Part shown: positions 34,459 to 43,733 of the stretch, in pieces
Numbering within the stretch: the first letter of the stretch is position 1
Layout: each line of letters opens with the position of its first letter
Source: Aquimonas sp044377145
GTDB taxonomy: Bacteria; Pseudomonadota; Gammaproteobacteria; Xanthomonadales; Xanthomonadaceae
Assembly: GCF_044377145.1 (NCBI RefSeq)
Contig: NZ_JBILJQ010000005.1
Span: forward strand, 49,743 to 113,742
Length of the DNA: 64,000 nucleotides
Reading direction: 5' to 3'
The notes under the pieces: generated by a model
The model's input: only the letters and a program-made list of their open reading frames with translations
Told to the model about the DNA's origin: nothing
Database searches by the model: none
Translations under genes and position numbers: made by a program

Positions 34459-37400
34459 CTAACCCCGGCTCTGCAGAAGCTGCGCCGGCTCTGCACGCGC
34501 GCGATGCAAGGACCCGGCAGTCAAGCGCAGTTCGAAACGCTGCGCTTCGTTCAAGCCTTCAGACTTGAGCTGCTGAACGAGCTCGAGCTCCAGACCCTGC
34601 TCTCCCTCGCTGCCGTACGCGGCAAGCAGGGCAACATGTGCCAACAGGCGCCGCTCGGAGATCGCAAGGTCGGCCGTCGCCAGGCCCTCGACGAGCGCCA
34701 GATCGGAACGCAGGTTCACCCAATCACGCCGCGCCAGGGACGCGAGAACACGCTGAATCGGTGCAACTGCCGCCGGCAAGCTTGCCTCCTCGCAGCGCAA
34801 CCAATCGGACGCTGACCACAGTGCCAGCAGACGCTCAGGCGGCAGGAACGCCGCGGTCTGGTTGTAGGCCTCGATCAGCATCCGATTGACCGCCACCGGC
34901 GTCGCCGAGTGCAGACATTCAGAACCCAATCCACGCAAACGCTCCCCCAGCCCCAGCCAGCGCAGATCCTGCGGCTCATCGCGGCGCGGGCCAGCGGGGG
35001 ACTCTCCGTTCAAGGCAGCCGCCAACTCCTCGGCATAGCGGCGGTCGTGCACCAACTGCATGCCAACCTTTGGATCGCGCGAGGCGTCGGCGCCGTTGCT
35101 GACGTGCGCAGCGGGATCTGCTGACTGAAGCACCCCCATCGGGCTCCTGTACAGACCCAGCACCAGCTCGGCGCGCGCGTGCATGTAGCGATCACGCGGG
35201 GCCCAGTGAGCAAGGATCGGCTGGAAATCGGAGTTGACCGGGCCCGCATCGAGATCGAGCAGGGGCCGGATCCGGCTGCGGTCGGCCAGCTTGCGTTCGC
35301 GCAGATCCTGGATTGTCCTGATTCCTGACAGATCGGCCAGTGCGCGCAGCTCCGGCTGCAGCAGAAAGCTGCTGTCAAGCTCGGGCAGGGCTCCGGTCGG
35401 AGATGCCACGATGATGATGTCGCTGTTGTTGCTGAGGTACAGCGCGTAGTCGTCGAACTCACCGTCGAGCGCGCGCAGCACGGTCAGCAGGGTGGCATCT
35501 GAGATTTCATAGGCTTGCACCCATTGCACCAGCAGTCCGTCGGGTTTCAGATGGCGCTTGACGAACGCATAGAACTCGATCGAGAACAGCTTGGCGACGC
35601 CGGCCACCCACGGGTTGGAGGGTTCGGAGACGATGATGTCGTAGCGCGCCGCCTGGCCGGAAAAGTACGCGCGAGCGTCGTCGATGACGATCTTGGAGCG
35701 TGGGTCGTCAAACGCGGCCGCGACCCGCGACCCGAAACCGCGCGCGGCATCGACCATGCGCGGCTCGATTTCAACCGTAGTGATGCTGGACAGGCGCGGA
35801 TCGCTGGCGAAAACGTGGGTGGTCAGACCGGAGCCGAAGCCGATGTTGGCGACCTCGCGTGCCTGCGGGTTCGCGGCCAGCCCCAGCAGCGCCGCGATGA
35901 TCATGGTCGGCTCATCCGGGGTGGGCGACAGCGCGGGATCCATGTTCAACGAGGCGTCAGGCTTGCCGTTGGTAGCGATGGTCAGGGTCTTGTTCGGAAT
36001 GCCGTGCAGGGCGATCGACGCCGTCTTTCCATCGGCCTGGTAGAGCACGCTGCGGCTGGCATCGAGTTCCGCAACGCGGGTCCGATACACGCCCGAGTGC
36101 AGGCGCATCGGATCGAATTTCGCGCTCAGCAGTACCACCACGATGGCGCCAATGGAGACTGCGGTGGCCAGCGCCAGTCGCCGCGGCAGCTGTCGGCCGC
36201 GCGCCATCCACAGCAGCAGCAGACCGAGCACCAGATCGATCGAGGCGGCGAACACCATGCCGAGTTTCAGCCCCATCGCCGGCATCGCGAAGTGGACCAT
36301 GCAGATGACCCCGATGATCGCACCCAGAGTATTGATGGCATACGCGTGGCCGATCGCGCGTTCGCCCGCGCCACGGCGCAGCAGCACGAAAGTCAGCACC
36401 GGCAGGGTCATGCCGGCAAAGAAGGCCGCAGGCAGCATGATTGCGATGGCGACACTGGCCGTCGCGAGGTTGTAGAACAAATAGCCGCTGGCCGTGGGTG
36501 CCAGCGTGTCCAAGGTGCCGCTGACCAACAGAAACGCGTGGTCGTAGAGGGGCAGCGTCGCCAGCGCCGCGAGGCCCATGGCAAGCTGGATATAGCCGGC
36601 ATAGCGCATCGGGTCCGCCACCTGGTCCAGCCGGCCACGCACGTACAGACCGCCGAGGGCGAGGCCGCCGATAAAGGCGGCCAGCATCAGTTCGAACGCG
36701 TGCTGGCTGGTGCCCAAGGCCAGTGACAGCATGCGGATCCAGCCCACCTCGTACATGAAGGATGAGAGCCCGGTCAGACCGGCGATCAGCAGGACCGCCA
36801 GTGCCACGGGATCGCGTCCGCTTCGCGCTGGCGCTTCGGCAGCTGAGGCCCCGAGTTCCTGCAGGGTGGGTGCATTCTCGACCGACCGTGCCGGCACCCG
36901 GGCAAACCAGACGCCCGCGAGAATCAACAAGTTGAGGATGCCCGCCAAGCCCATCGCACCCGGCAAGCCACCGGCCGGCACCAGCACAAAGGTGGCGAGC
37001 AGAGCACCGGCCGCGGCGCCGATCGAGTTGTAGAAGTACAGACCTCCAAGCACCGCACCCGCCCGCTGCGGCATCCAGCGCATCAATCCCGCACTCATGA
37101 TCGGGAAGGTCATGCCGAGCAGAATGGTCTGCGGCAGGATCAGAGCGGCTGCAACCACCCAGCGCGAGATTCCAACCGCCTCAGGCGAGCCCAGCGAGGG
37201 CAGCCACTCGCTGTACAACCAGGCGCTGACCAGCAGGAACAAGGCATGGAAGGCGACGCCGACAAGACCGACGATGCCCTCAATCAGCCCATAGGCGAGC
37301 AGCAGATTGCGGATACGCCCGACGAAATGTGCCGCCAGCCAGGCGCCGGTGGCCATGCCGCCCATGAAGATCGACAACACCAGCGATTGCGCGTAGGCAG

Positions 37401-37557
37401 AACTGCCCAGCAGCAGGCTCAGGTACTGGCTCCACAGCGACTGGTAGATCAGTCCGGAAACGCCGGAGGCGACGAAGAAGATCAGCATCCAGTACAGGCG
37501 CTGCGGCTGCTCGGGCCGGGTCAGGGGGGGCGCTGCAACGACGTCGACTGAACTCAT
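34459..37557 (-). CDS. Membrane-fused spermidine synthase-like protein
   Basis: This 1,032-residue protein has a polytopic N-terminal half (about residues 20-480, many transmembrane segments in two blocks). Its Rossmann methyltransferase-like spermidine-synthase domain (about 495-760) shows IGFGSGLTTHVFASDPRLSS, then VEIEPRMVDAARGF, and DARAYFSGQAARYDIIVSEP with SNPW. That is the aminopropyltransferase-like fold with D and E at the usual cofactor positions. A C-terminal helical region follows. Such fused proteins are common and their substrate is unproven; classic polyamine activity need not apply. It is transcribed in the same direction as, and upstream of, the pilus locus. Confidence 0.85.
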   Translation of the reverse strand: MSSVDVVAAPPLTRPEQPQRLYWMLIFFVASGVSGLIYQSLWSQYLSLLLGSSAYAQSLVLSIFMGGMATGAWLAAHFVGRIRNLLLAYGLIEGIVGLVGVAFHALFLLVSAWLYSEWLPSLGSPEAVGISRWVVAAALILPQTILLGMTFPIMSAGLMRWMPQRAGAVLGGLYFYNSIGAAAGALLATFVLVPAGGLPGAMGLAGILNLLILAGVWFARVPARSVENAPTLQELGASAAEAPARSGRDPVALAVLLIAGLTGLSSFMYEVGWIRMLSLALGTSQHAFELMLAAFIGGLALGGLYVRGRLDQVADPMRYAGYIQLAMGLAALATLPLYDHAFLLVSGTLDTLAPTASGYLFYNLATASVAIAIMLPAAFFAGMTLPVLTFVLLRRGAGERAIGHAYAINTLGAIIGVICMVHFAMPAMGLKLGMVFAASIDLVLGLLLLWMARGRQLPRRLALATAVSIGAIVVVLLSAKFDPMRLHSGVYRTRVAELDASRSVLYQADGKTASIALHGIPNKTLTIATNGKPDASLNMDPALSPTPDEPTMIIAALLGLAANPQAREVANIGFGSGLTTHVFASDPRLSSITTVEIEPRMVDAARGFGSRVAAAFDDPRSKIVIDDARAYFSGQAARYDIIVSEPSNPWVAGVAKLFSIEFYAFVKRHLKPDGLLVQWVQAYEISDATLLTVLRALDGEFDDYALYLSNNSDIIIVASPTGALPELDSSFLLQPELRALADLSGIRTIQDLRERKLADRSRIRPLLDLDAGPVNSDFQPILAHWAPRDRYMHARAELVLGLYRSPMGVLQSADPAAHVSNGADASRDPKVGMQLVHDRRYAEELAAALNGESPAGPRRDEPQDLRWLGLGERLRGLGSECLHSATPVAVNRMLIEAYNQTAAFLPPERLLALWSASDWLRCEEASLPAAVAPIQRVLASLARRDWVNLRSDLALVEGLATADLAISERRLLAHVALLAAYGSEGEQGLELELVQQLKSEGLNEAQRFELRLTAGSLHRARAEPAQLLQSRG

Positions 37558-37827
37558 GCGTTGACCTCAAACCGGTGGGCACCACGCGTCGCGCCACATG
37601 GCTGCGGCGGCTCGCGGATCGGAAATCACGGCGACTGCGCTCAGCGCACCCCTGCACGCGGGCGAGTCGCAGCCGGATAGCAATGCCGCGGCACATGACT
37701 TGCACGCGGCGGCGATGATTCTAGCCCGGAAAGATTGCATCCAGCGGTGCGCGGACCAGATCCGCTCGCTGCGCCAGCGCGAACTGGCGGACTACCTAAG
37801 CACCTGCCGCGCGCGCTCGGGACCGCG

Positions 37828-39240
37828 TCAGCCGCGGCTGACGACCGGGTGTTCGGAGGCGCGATGTCCCACCCACAGCAGGGCGGGCGCGAGCAGGGCG
37901 GCCTGGATCGGCCAGGCCAGATAGCGAAACTCGGCACTACCAGAGACGAACACCAGCGGCAAGGCATACGCCAAGGACGACGCTGCGACAGCCGCCGCCA
38001 ATGCGGCATGCGGCTGATCGCGCAAACAACCGGGAACAGCGGCGATAGCTGTCCCCGCGGCCAGCAACAAGTACAGCCAGCCCATGAAGAATGGCCCGTC
38101 GGTATTGCGCATGCCCCAATCGATCCAGGCCTGTCGCCAGGCATTGGGCACCTGTTCGATCGACGGATTACCCTCCATCGCGACAAAGCCCATCATCAGC
38201 ACCTGATGGTCTGGCAAGGCGGCGTTGTCGAACCCGAACAGCAGCGCAGCCAAGCGCAGGCGATGCGCGAAGTACGGACCAGGATGCTCCAGGGGAAGGC
38301 GAAACCAGGCTTGACGCAGCTCAAGGACGTTCTCGTCGGGAAAGTCCTGCCACAAGGTGTGGCTCAGCTGACCGCTCAGGAAGAGTGTGGTGTTTGTCCA
38401 CTCGTTGAAATGCGGGCGCATCGCCTCAACCCGCGCGCCCGGCAGCTGGAACGGCTTGGGTATGTGCATCTCGCTTTCGACCAGAGAGACCGCGGCCATG
38501 TCCCACAGCGCGACGACGGACCACACTGCCTGCGGGTTCTTGACGCCCTCGCCAAGGTTCGGCAGTTGCGCCAGCGCGTGCAAACCGAGTGCCATCACCG
38601 TTGCAACCGGCACTGCAATCAGGCCTGGTGAAAACGGGCCTGCTGAAAACGGGCCTCGTGCCAACGCGCCAGGCGGTGGCCGCCGTGTGGCCACACGCGG
38701 CAACTGCGTCAGGCTGCGCCAGACAATCCATGTCAGTAGCGGCAGTGCACCGGTCACCGCGTTGTGACGACATGCGCAGGCGAGCAGCAACAGCAGCAGG
38801 GCTGCGATCCGCAATCGCCAGCTGGGATGCCGGAGGTCCAGACACAGCATCCACACCGCCAGCGCAAACGCGCCGAGCATCGGGATGTCCTTGAAGATGT
38901 GGGCGCTGAGCAGCAGCAGCGGCGGCCACAGACCGATCGCGAGCACCAGCAACGCACGCAGCCCCCAGTGCACATTGAGACTTGCTGCGATGCCGGCCAG
39001 ACCGGCCCAGATCATGCCCTGCTGCAGCACCAGCATCGAGCCGGGTCCGCTCCAATGGGGCTCGATCCAATGCCATAACAAGGTCAGCAACGGCGGGTGC
39101 GTGGAATCGAAAGCGCCAGTCCGCGCCTGCTTCCATTGATACGCCCCGTCCCAGCTCAACCAGCCGGGTGCGAACAAGCACACGGCCAGCGAGAAACCCA
39201 GCGCAGCCATCGCCCAGGGCGCGGCCGCACGCGCATTCAC
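37828..39240 (-). CDS. Polytopic membrane protein, GT-C glycosyltransferase-like
   Basis: This 470-residue integral membrane protein has about ten hydrophobic segments. The first loop contains LSWDGAYQWKQARTGAFDST, then HPPLLTLLWHW, a pattern found in GT-C-type transferases that use lipid-linked sugars, in which an Asp in loop 1 is catalytic. The assignment is by layout only. It uses GTG at 39240 overlapping the zapE stop (GTGA). The central region carries a short duplicated motif (GPFSAGPFSPG). The preceding 270-bp gap (37558-37827) shows no gene. Confidence 0.65.
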   Translation of the reverse strand: MNARAAAPWAMAALGFSLAVCLFAPGWLSWDGAYQWKQARTGAFDSTHPPLLTLLWHWIEPHWSGPGSMLVLQQGMIWAGLAGIAASLNVHWGLRALLVLAIGLWPPLLLLSAHIFKDIPMLGAFALAVWMLCLDLRHPSWRLRIAALLLLLLACACRHNAVTGALPLLTWIVWRSLTQLPRVATRRPPPGALARGPFSAGPFSPGLIAVPVATVMALGLHALAQLPNLGEGVKNPQAVWSVVALWDMAAVSLVESEMHIPKPFQLPGARVEAMRPHFNEWTNTTLFLSGQLSHTLWQDFPDENVLELRQAWFRLPLEHPGPYFAHRLRLAALLFGFDNAALPDHQVLMMGFVAMEGNPSIEQVPNAWRQAWIDWGMRNTDGPFFMGWLYLLLAAGTAIAAVPGCLRDQPHAALAAAVAASSLAYALPLVFVSGSAEFRYLAWPIQAALLAPALLWVGHRASEHPVVSRG

Positions 39241-40346
39241 GGCCGGTGCTCCCGGCCCAGGTAGTCCTCACTCTGCATCTCGATCAGCCGACTGCAGGTG
39301 CGCTCGAATTCATGGCGTAAGCGCTGGCCGACGTACAGATCCAGAATCGGCACCGCGGCGGCGACCACCAGGTTCACGGCGCGGTCGTAGAACTCGTCTA
39401 CCAGGTGAACAAATCGGCGCGCGGCATTGTCGAGTGGAAGGTCGAGTTGCGGCAGGCCGGACAGCAGCACGGTGTGGAAGTCGCGCGCGATCTCGATGTA
39501 GTCATCCACCGCGCGTGGGCCTTCGCAGAGGGCGGCGAAATCGAACCAGGCCACGCCCTCGGCATGGCGGCGACACGGGATCTCGCGGCCATTGATGCGC
39601 AGCGGCCCGGCGCCCTGTTCGGCTTCGACGCTGAGCTTTGCGTACAGCGATTCGAGTTCGCGGTCGGCATCGCTGCCATCCGGGACCAGCCAGGTCCGGC
39701 ACTGGCGCAGATTGCGCAGGCGGTAGTCGGTGCTGCTGGCCATTTCGTGCACCGCGCAGTGCGACTTCAGCTGCGCGATCGCCGGCAAAAAGCGCTCACG
39801 CTGCAGGCCCTCGCGATACAGATTATCGGGCGGGGTGTTGGAGGTGGTGACCAGGCACACGCCGCGCGCGAACAGGTGGTGCAGCAGGCGGCCCAGGATC
39901 ATCGCGTCACCGATGTCGACGACGAAGAACTCGTCCAGGCACAGCAGGTTCGCCTGCTTCGCGAGGTCGGCGGCGACCTCGGCCAGCGGGTCGGCACGGC
40001 CGGGCAATGCGCCCAGGCGTTCGTGCACTTCCGACATGAAGCGATGGAAATGCACGCGACGCTTGGCGGTGATGGGCAACTGTTCGAAGAACAGATCGAC
40101 CACAAAGGTCTTGCCGCGCCCAACGCCGCCCCACAGGTACAGCCCGCGCGGCGGCGGCGGCCGGCGTCCGCGCAGGCGATCGAACAGGCTCGGCGTTGGC
40201 CGATCAAGCAGGTCGGTCTGGATGCGCTCAAGCTCACGCAGCGCCGACAGCTGGGCGGAGTCCTGCTGCCAGCGCCCGTCAGCAGCGCCCGCAAGATAAG
40301 CACGGATCGGCCCGCTCGGCACCGCGCCGACAACGCTGTGGCTCAC
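39237..40346 (-). CDS. zapE: Cell division ATPase ZapE (AFG1 family)
   Basis: This 369-residue P-loop ATPase has Walker A GGVGRGKTFVVDLF and Walker B LLCLDEFFVVDIGDAMILGR, both AFG1-like, and sensor TTSNTPPDNLYREGLQR. ZapE binds FtsZ and is needed at low oxygen or high temperature in E. coli. It starts at GTG 40346, and its stop overlaps the start of the membrane protein gene. The upstream neighbour, a hydrolase, overlaps by 4 bp, so the three genes form one unit. Confidence 0.95.
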   Translation of the reverse strand: MSHSVVGAVPSGPIRAYLAGAADGRWQQDSAQLSALRELERIQTDLLDRPTPSLFDRLRGRRPPPPRGLYLWGGVGRGKTFVVDLFFEQLPITAKRRVHFHRFMSEVHERLGALPGRADPLAEVAADLAKQANLLCLDEFFVVDIGDAMILGRLLHHLFARGVCLVTTSNTPPDNLYREGLQRERFLPAIAQLKSHCAVHEMASSTDYRLRNLRQCRTWLVPDGSDADRELESLYAKLSVEAEQGAGPLRINGREIPCRRHAEGVAWFDFAALCEGPRAVDDYIEIARDFHTVLLSGLPQLDLPLDNAARRFVHLVDEFYDRAVNLVVAAAVPILDLYVGQRLRHEFERTCSRLIEMQSEDYLGREHRP

Positions 40347-41017
40347 GGATTCAGCAGCGGCGGCAGGTTGCTGCGTACACCGTTCTTGACTGCGCCACGC
40401 AGGTCCATCAACCGTCGGTGAAAGAAATGCCCGGCTTCCGGCATGCGCACCAGAGTCGGCGGTTCGGGCAGGCTGTCGACCCAGTCGAACACGGCCTGGG
40501 GCTCGACCACATCGTCCTCTTCACCCTGCACCACCAACCACGGGCAGGTCGGTGGCAGCACGGCCGAGAAGTCCCAGCGGCCGGCCGGCGGGGCGATCGA
40601 AATCATCTGTTTCACCGGCAGATGGCGCGCGCCCAACAGGGCGACATAGCTGCCGAACGAGAATCCGGCCAGCCACAGGGCATCGTTCGGACGCACTGCA
40701 TGTACCCACTCCGCCACGGCGAGCAGATCGAGGGTTTCACCGCGACCGTCGTCGTACTCGCCCTCGGAGGCGCCAACGCCACGGAAGTTGAAGCGCACGG
40801 TACGCAGGCCGAGCTCGCGCAGGCTGCGCTCGACCATGGTGACCACCTTGTTGTGCATGGTACCGCTGTGGAGCGGATGCGGATGGCAGATCACCGCCGT
40901 GCCGGCGCGCGCAAGCTCGGGCTCAGGCACTTCGGTCACGGTCTCCAAGGCACCGGCCGACCCGGGCAGCAGCAGCTCGGCCGCGCTTTCAGGAAATTGG
41001 GCAGGGGCGTTGATCAT
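40343..41017 (-). CDS. Alpha/beta hydrolase, COG2945-like
   Basis: This 224-residue serine hydrolase has CHPHPLHSGTMHNKVV, FNFRGVGASEGEYD, the elbow GFSFGSYVALLGA and a C-terminal GHFFHRR. The H-P-H-P-L motif and the G-F-S-F-G elbow are characteristic of this small family, whose substrate is unknown. It starts at ATG 41017 and overlaps zapE by 4 bp (GTGA), as the first gene of a three-gene unit. There is no signal peptide, so it is cytosolic. Confidence 0.9.
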   Translation of the reverse strand: MINAPAQFPESAAELLLPGSAGALETVTEVPEPELARAGTAVICHPHPLHSGTMHNKVVTMVERSLRELGLRTVRFNFRGVGASEGEYDDGRGETLDLLAVAEWVHAVRPNDALWLAGFSFGSYVALLGARHLPVKQMISIAPPAGRWDFSAVLPPTCPWLVVQGEEDDVVEPQAVFDWVDSLPEPPTLVRMPEAGHFFHRRLMDLRGAVKNGVRSNLPPLLNP

Positions 41018-41081
41018 CAGAAGATCCGTACAGGCGGTCGGAGGATGATACCGGAGGCCAACTGGCGCACCGGATCTGCGC

Positions 41082-42911
41082 TCAGGGCGCGCTGGCTGCG
41101 CTGCGCAAGATCATGATCAGCGGATCGTGGTCCGAACTGGCCCACGGCTCTGCGCTGTACCAGTCGGCATTGCGTGCGTATGCCGCATAACCGAAGGCTT
41201 CGGCCTCGTCCGCATTGATCGCCCAGATCGCCGCATCACGCACATCGGCCGCCAGCGCCGGGCTGGCGAGCGCGTGGTCGAGACTGCCGCCGTAGCCGCG
41301 GTAGTTGTAGCTGAACTCGCTGCCGCGGCCGGCCAGCTCAAGCGCTTGCCGATAGCCCGCGCTGCGCAGCAGACGTACCGGATCCTCGTGGCTGTACGCA
41401 TTCAGATCACCGAGGATCAAGCGACGTCCGGCGTCGGCGCTGCCGATGCCGCTGTCCAGCCAGGCCAGCAGCTCACGGGCGGCCTGAACACGGGAGGCAT
41501 TCCAGCAGCCCTGGCCATCACCCTGATCGCGGTCACCGCCCTCAGCACCGTCGCAGCCGCCTTTCGATTTCCAGTGATTGACCACGACCGAGAACGGCGC
41601 TCCGCCGTCGTGCGGGCGGAATGTCTGCAGCAAGGGCGCTCGGCCGCCCCGCTCGAACGCACCGCTGTTGAGGCTGGCCGGCGCACCTTCGGGGCTGACG
41701 GCGCGCGCGCGGTAGATCAGCGCAACCCGGATCTGGTCGCCGCCGAGGGGTTCGGGAGTTTCGATGAAGCGGTAGTCACCGGCAGCGGGATCCGCATCGG
41801 CATCGGCGACTGCGGCATTCAGCGCATCGACCAGTTCGGCCAGCGCACTGCGCTTGCCATACCCATCGTTCTCAAGCTCCAGCAGTCCAGCCACGTCGGG
41901 GCGTGCCTGCGCGAGGGCGCTGATGATCTTGGCCCGCTGGCGGCCGAAGTCGGCGGGCGTGGCCGCACCGCGCGGGGTCGGGAAGCCAGCGCCGCGGCCG
42001 TTGCCATTGAAGAAATTCTCGACGTTGAAGCTGGCCACACGCAGACCCGGCTGCAGCTCAGGCAGGGCAGGCCGCGGCGCCTGCGCGGCAACTGCCAGAT
42101 CACGCCGCAGCTGCAGTACCCAGCGACCGAAGCCTTGTTCGAGCAGACCTTCGGCACCGCCCAGCTGGCTGCCGGCGCGCAGTGGTGCGGCGTTCGACAG
42201 CGGCTCCGACAGGAACCACAGCTTTTCCGGGTACTCGCTGCGACGACCATCATCCAGCAGCAGGCTGCGTCGATCCTGCTCGACGCCCAGCGCGCGCGCT
42301 TCCGCCCCAGGCGGGTGCACATCGGTGATGCTGCGCAAGCGCTCGCCGAAGCTCACATGCAGCTCGCCAAAACGCAGCAGACCGTCGTTGCCACTGACCG
42401 TCAGCGGAGCGTCGATGCGCACCCACATGCCCTCCAGTCGTTCGTAGTCGGTCGCGCGCGCGGGCGCCTCGCGCAGCACGCTCGCCGCGGCGGCGGCCCG
42501 TCCCAGCACTTCGACGCGGGCCTCGACGAGCGTTGTCATCGACGCCCGCTCGGGGCCGATCTCGCGCACTATCGCGCTCACCCGCACGCGGTCACCGCGC
42601 CGCACCTTCGGCACAGACTCGCGCGGCCACTCGACGAAGATGCCGTCCGAAGTCGCCGGATCGGCGTCGGCTTCGCCGACCGCGTCCTGCATGAAAAATC
42701 CGCCCAGACCGTTGGCGAAGTTACTGGTGACCACGCCCTGGATGCGCAACCTCTGTCCCTCGAAAGGACTGCGATCAGCGCTGCCCTGCAGATCGCCGAT
42801 GCGACGCGGGGCGATCGGCACGTCCTGGCTGCCGCTGTCGGTGCAGGCGGCCAAGGCCGTGCAGATCAGGGCCATGGACAGCAGCTGCGGGCGCAAACGG
42901 AACACACTCAT
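41082..42911 (-). CDS. ExeM/NucH-type extracellular endonuclease, lipoprotein
   Basis: This 609-residue secreted nuclease starts at MSVFRLRPQLLSMALICTAL and has the lipobox TALAAC near residue 22. It therefore probably attaches to the outer membrane. An OB-like domain (about 40-150) with VVTSNFANGLGGFFMQDA is typical of the family. The C-terminal endonuclease/exonuclease/phosphatase fold reads VASFNVENFFN, LLELENDGYG, VNHWKSKGGCDG, LGDLNAYSHEDP and SSDHDPLI, carrying the metal and His/Asp catalytic residues. ExeM-like enzymes degrade extracellular DNA. A hairpin terminator at 42938 precedes the gene. Confidence 0.93.
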   Translation of the reverse strand: MSVFRLRPQLLSMALICTALAACTDSGSQDVPIAPRRIGDLQGSADRSPFEGQRLRIQGVVTSNFANGLGGFFMQDAVGEADADPATSDGIFVEWPRESVPKVRRGDRVRVSAIVREIGPERASMTTLVEARVEVLGRAAAAASVLREAPARATDYERLEGMWVRIDAPLTVSGNDGLLRFGELHVSFGERLRSITDVHPPGAEARALGVEQDRRSLLLDDGRRSEYPEKLWFLSEPLSNAAPLRAGSQLGGAEGLLEQGFGRWVLQLRRDLAVAAQAPRPALPELQPGLRVASFNVENFFNGNGRGAGFPTPRGAATPADFGRQRAKIISALAQARPDVAGLLELENDGYGKRSALAELVDALNAAVADADADPAAGDYRFIETPEPLGGDQIRVALIYRARAVSPEGAPASLNSGAFERGGRAPLLQTFRPHDGGAPFSVVVNHWKSKGGCDGAEGGDRDQGDGQGCWNASRVQAARELLAWLDSGIGSADAGRRLILGDLNAYSHEDPVRLLRSAGYRQALELAGRGSEFSYNYRGYGGSLDHALASPALAADVRDAAIWAINADEAEAFGYAAYARNADWYSAEPWASSDHDPLIMILRSAASAP

Positions 42912-42937
42912 GCGATGCGAGTCCTGCTGAGACGACA

Positions 42938-42960
42938 ACGCCGCCCTTGCGGGGCGGCGT
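42938..42960 (-). terminator. Stem-loop terminator after the cytochrome gene
   Basis: ACGCCGCCC at 42938-42946 pairs perfectly with GGGCGGCGT at 42952-42960 around TTGCG. It lies 54 bp after the cytochrome stop (43015) and before the nuclease start. There is no T run, but it is a strong hairpin. Confidence 0.65.
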
Positions 42961-43014
42961 CGGTAGGGAACTTGAGCCGGAGCGATCCCGGCACTGCCAC
43001 CAAGCCCCCGCGGA

Positions 43015-43530
43015 TTATTTGAGGTTGTCCAACATCCAGCGCACCGATGCCTCGACTTGCTCATCGTTGAGCGAAGGGTTGCCACCTCGCGCAGGCATCA
43101 CGCCCGCGGCGCCCTGGTAGCCCTCGATCGCGTGCTTGACCAGCGTTTCCACACCCTGCGGGACGCGCGCCGCCCACTCTGCAGAGAGCAGCTTGGGCGC
43201 GCCGGCTGCGCCGGAGGTATGACAGGCGCCGCACAGCTGATCGTAGATGTATTTGCCGTCAACGCTGCCGCCATAGGCGACCATGCCGGCCGCCGCTTTG
43301 GCTGCAGCTTCGGCCGCCGCAGCCATTGCCGCAGCGCCGGTCTCGCCGGCGTAGACCGCGCCGGCCGGGCGCAGCCTCTCGACCAGACGCTGCTCGGCCA
43401 GCGGGCTCGGCTCGGTCGGCGCGCTCAGGTAAAGGGCGCGGGCCCCGAGAATCAACACGATGGTCAACACCGTAAGGGCCGCGATGATCAGCGAGAATCG
43501 CTTCAAGAACAGCTGGTCGTGAGTACCCAC
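43015..43530 (-). CDS. Cytochrome c5-family protein
   Basis: This 171-residue membrane-anchored class I cytochrome c starts at GTG 43530, with AGGTGA 6 bp upstream. One N-terminal hydrophobic segment (LIIAALTVLTIVLILGARAL) is followed by an Ala-rich linker. The haem motif is CGACH, and a Met ligand sits in GVMPARGG near the C-terminus. The c5 type is widespread in gammaproteobacterial electron transfer. The partner is unknown. Confidence 0.88.
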   Translation of the reverse strand: MGTHDQLFLKRFSLIIAALTVLTIVLILGARALYLSAPTEPSPLAEQRLVERLRPAGAVYAGETGAAAMAAAAEAAAKAAAGMVAYGGSVDGKYIYDQLCGACHTSGAAGAPKLLSAEWAARVPQGVETLVKHAIEGYQGAAGVMPARGGNPSLNDEQVEASVRWMLDNLK

Positions 43531-43733
43531 AGCATCACCTGCATCAGATTCGGTTGAGCATTGGCGCGCACGCCCGAGCCTGCATCGGAGCAGGTCGAGC
43601 GTGGCGGGAACCCGCGGAGTATAGCGATGCACCCGCGGTGACGAAAGCCGCAGCCGCCAACATCCGAACTCTGGCTGATGACGCCAACCCACGCAGCCGG
43701 TAGGCTTCGTGGCCCACGTCTTGTCCGCTCTGG

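Noticed and set aside
34405..34815. 136-residue plus-strand open frame
   Set aside because: It is opposite the C-terminal part of the spermidine-synthase-like gene and lacks a ribosome-binding site.
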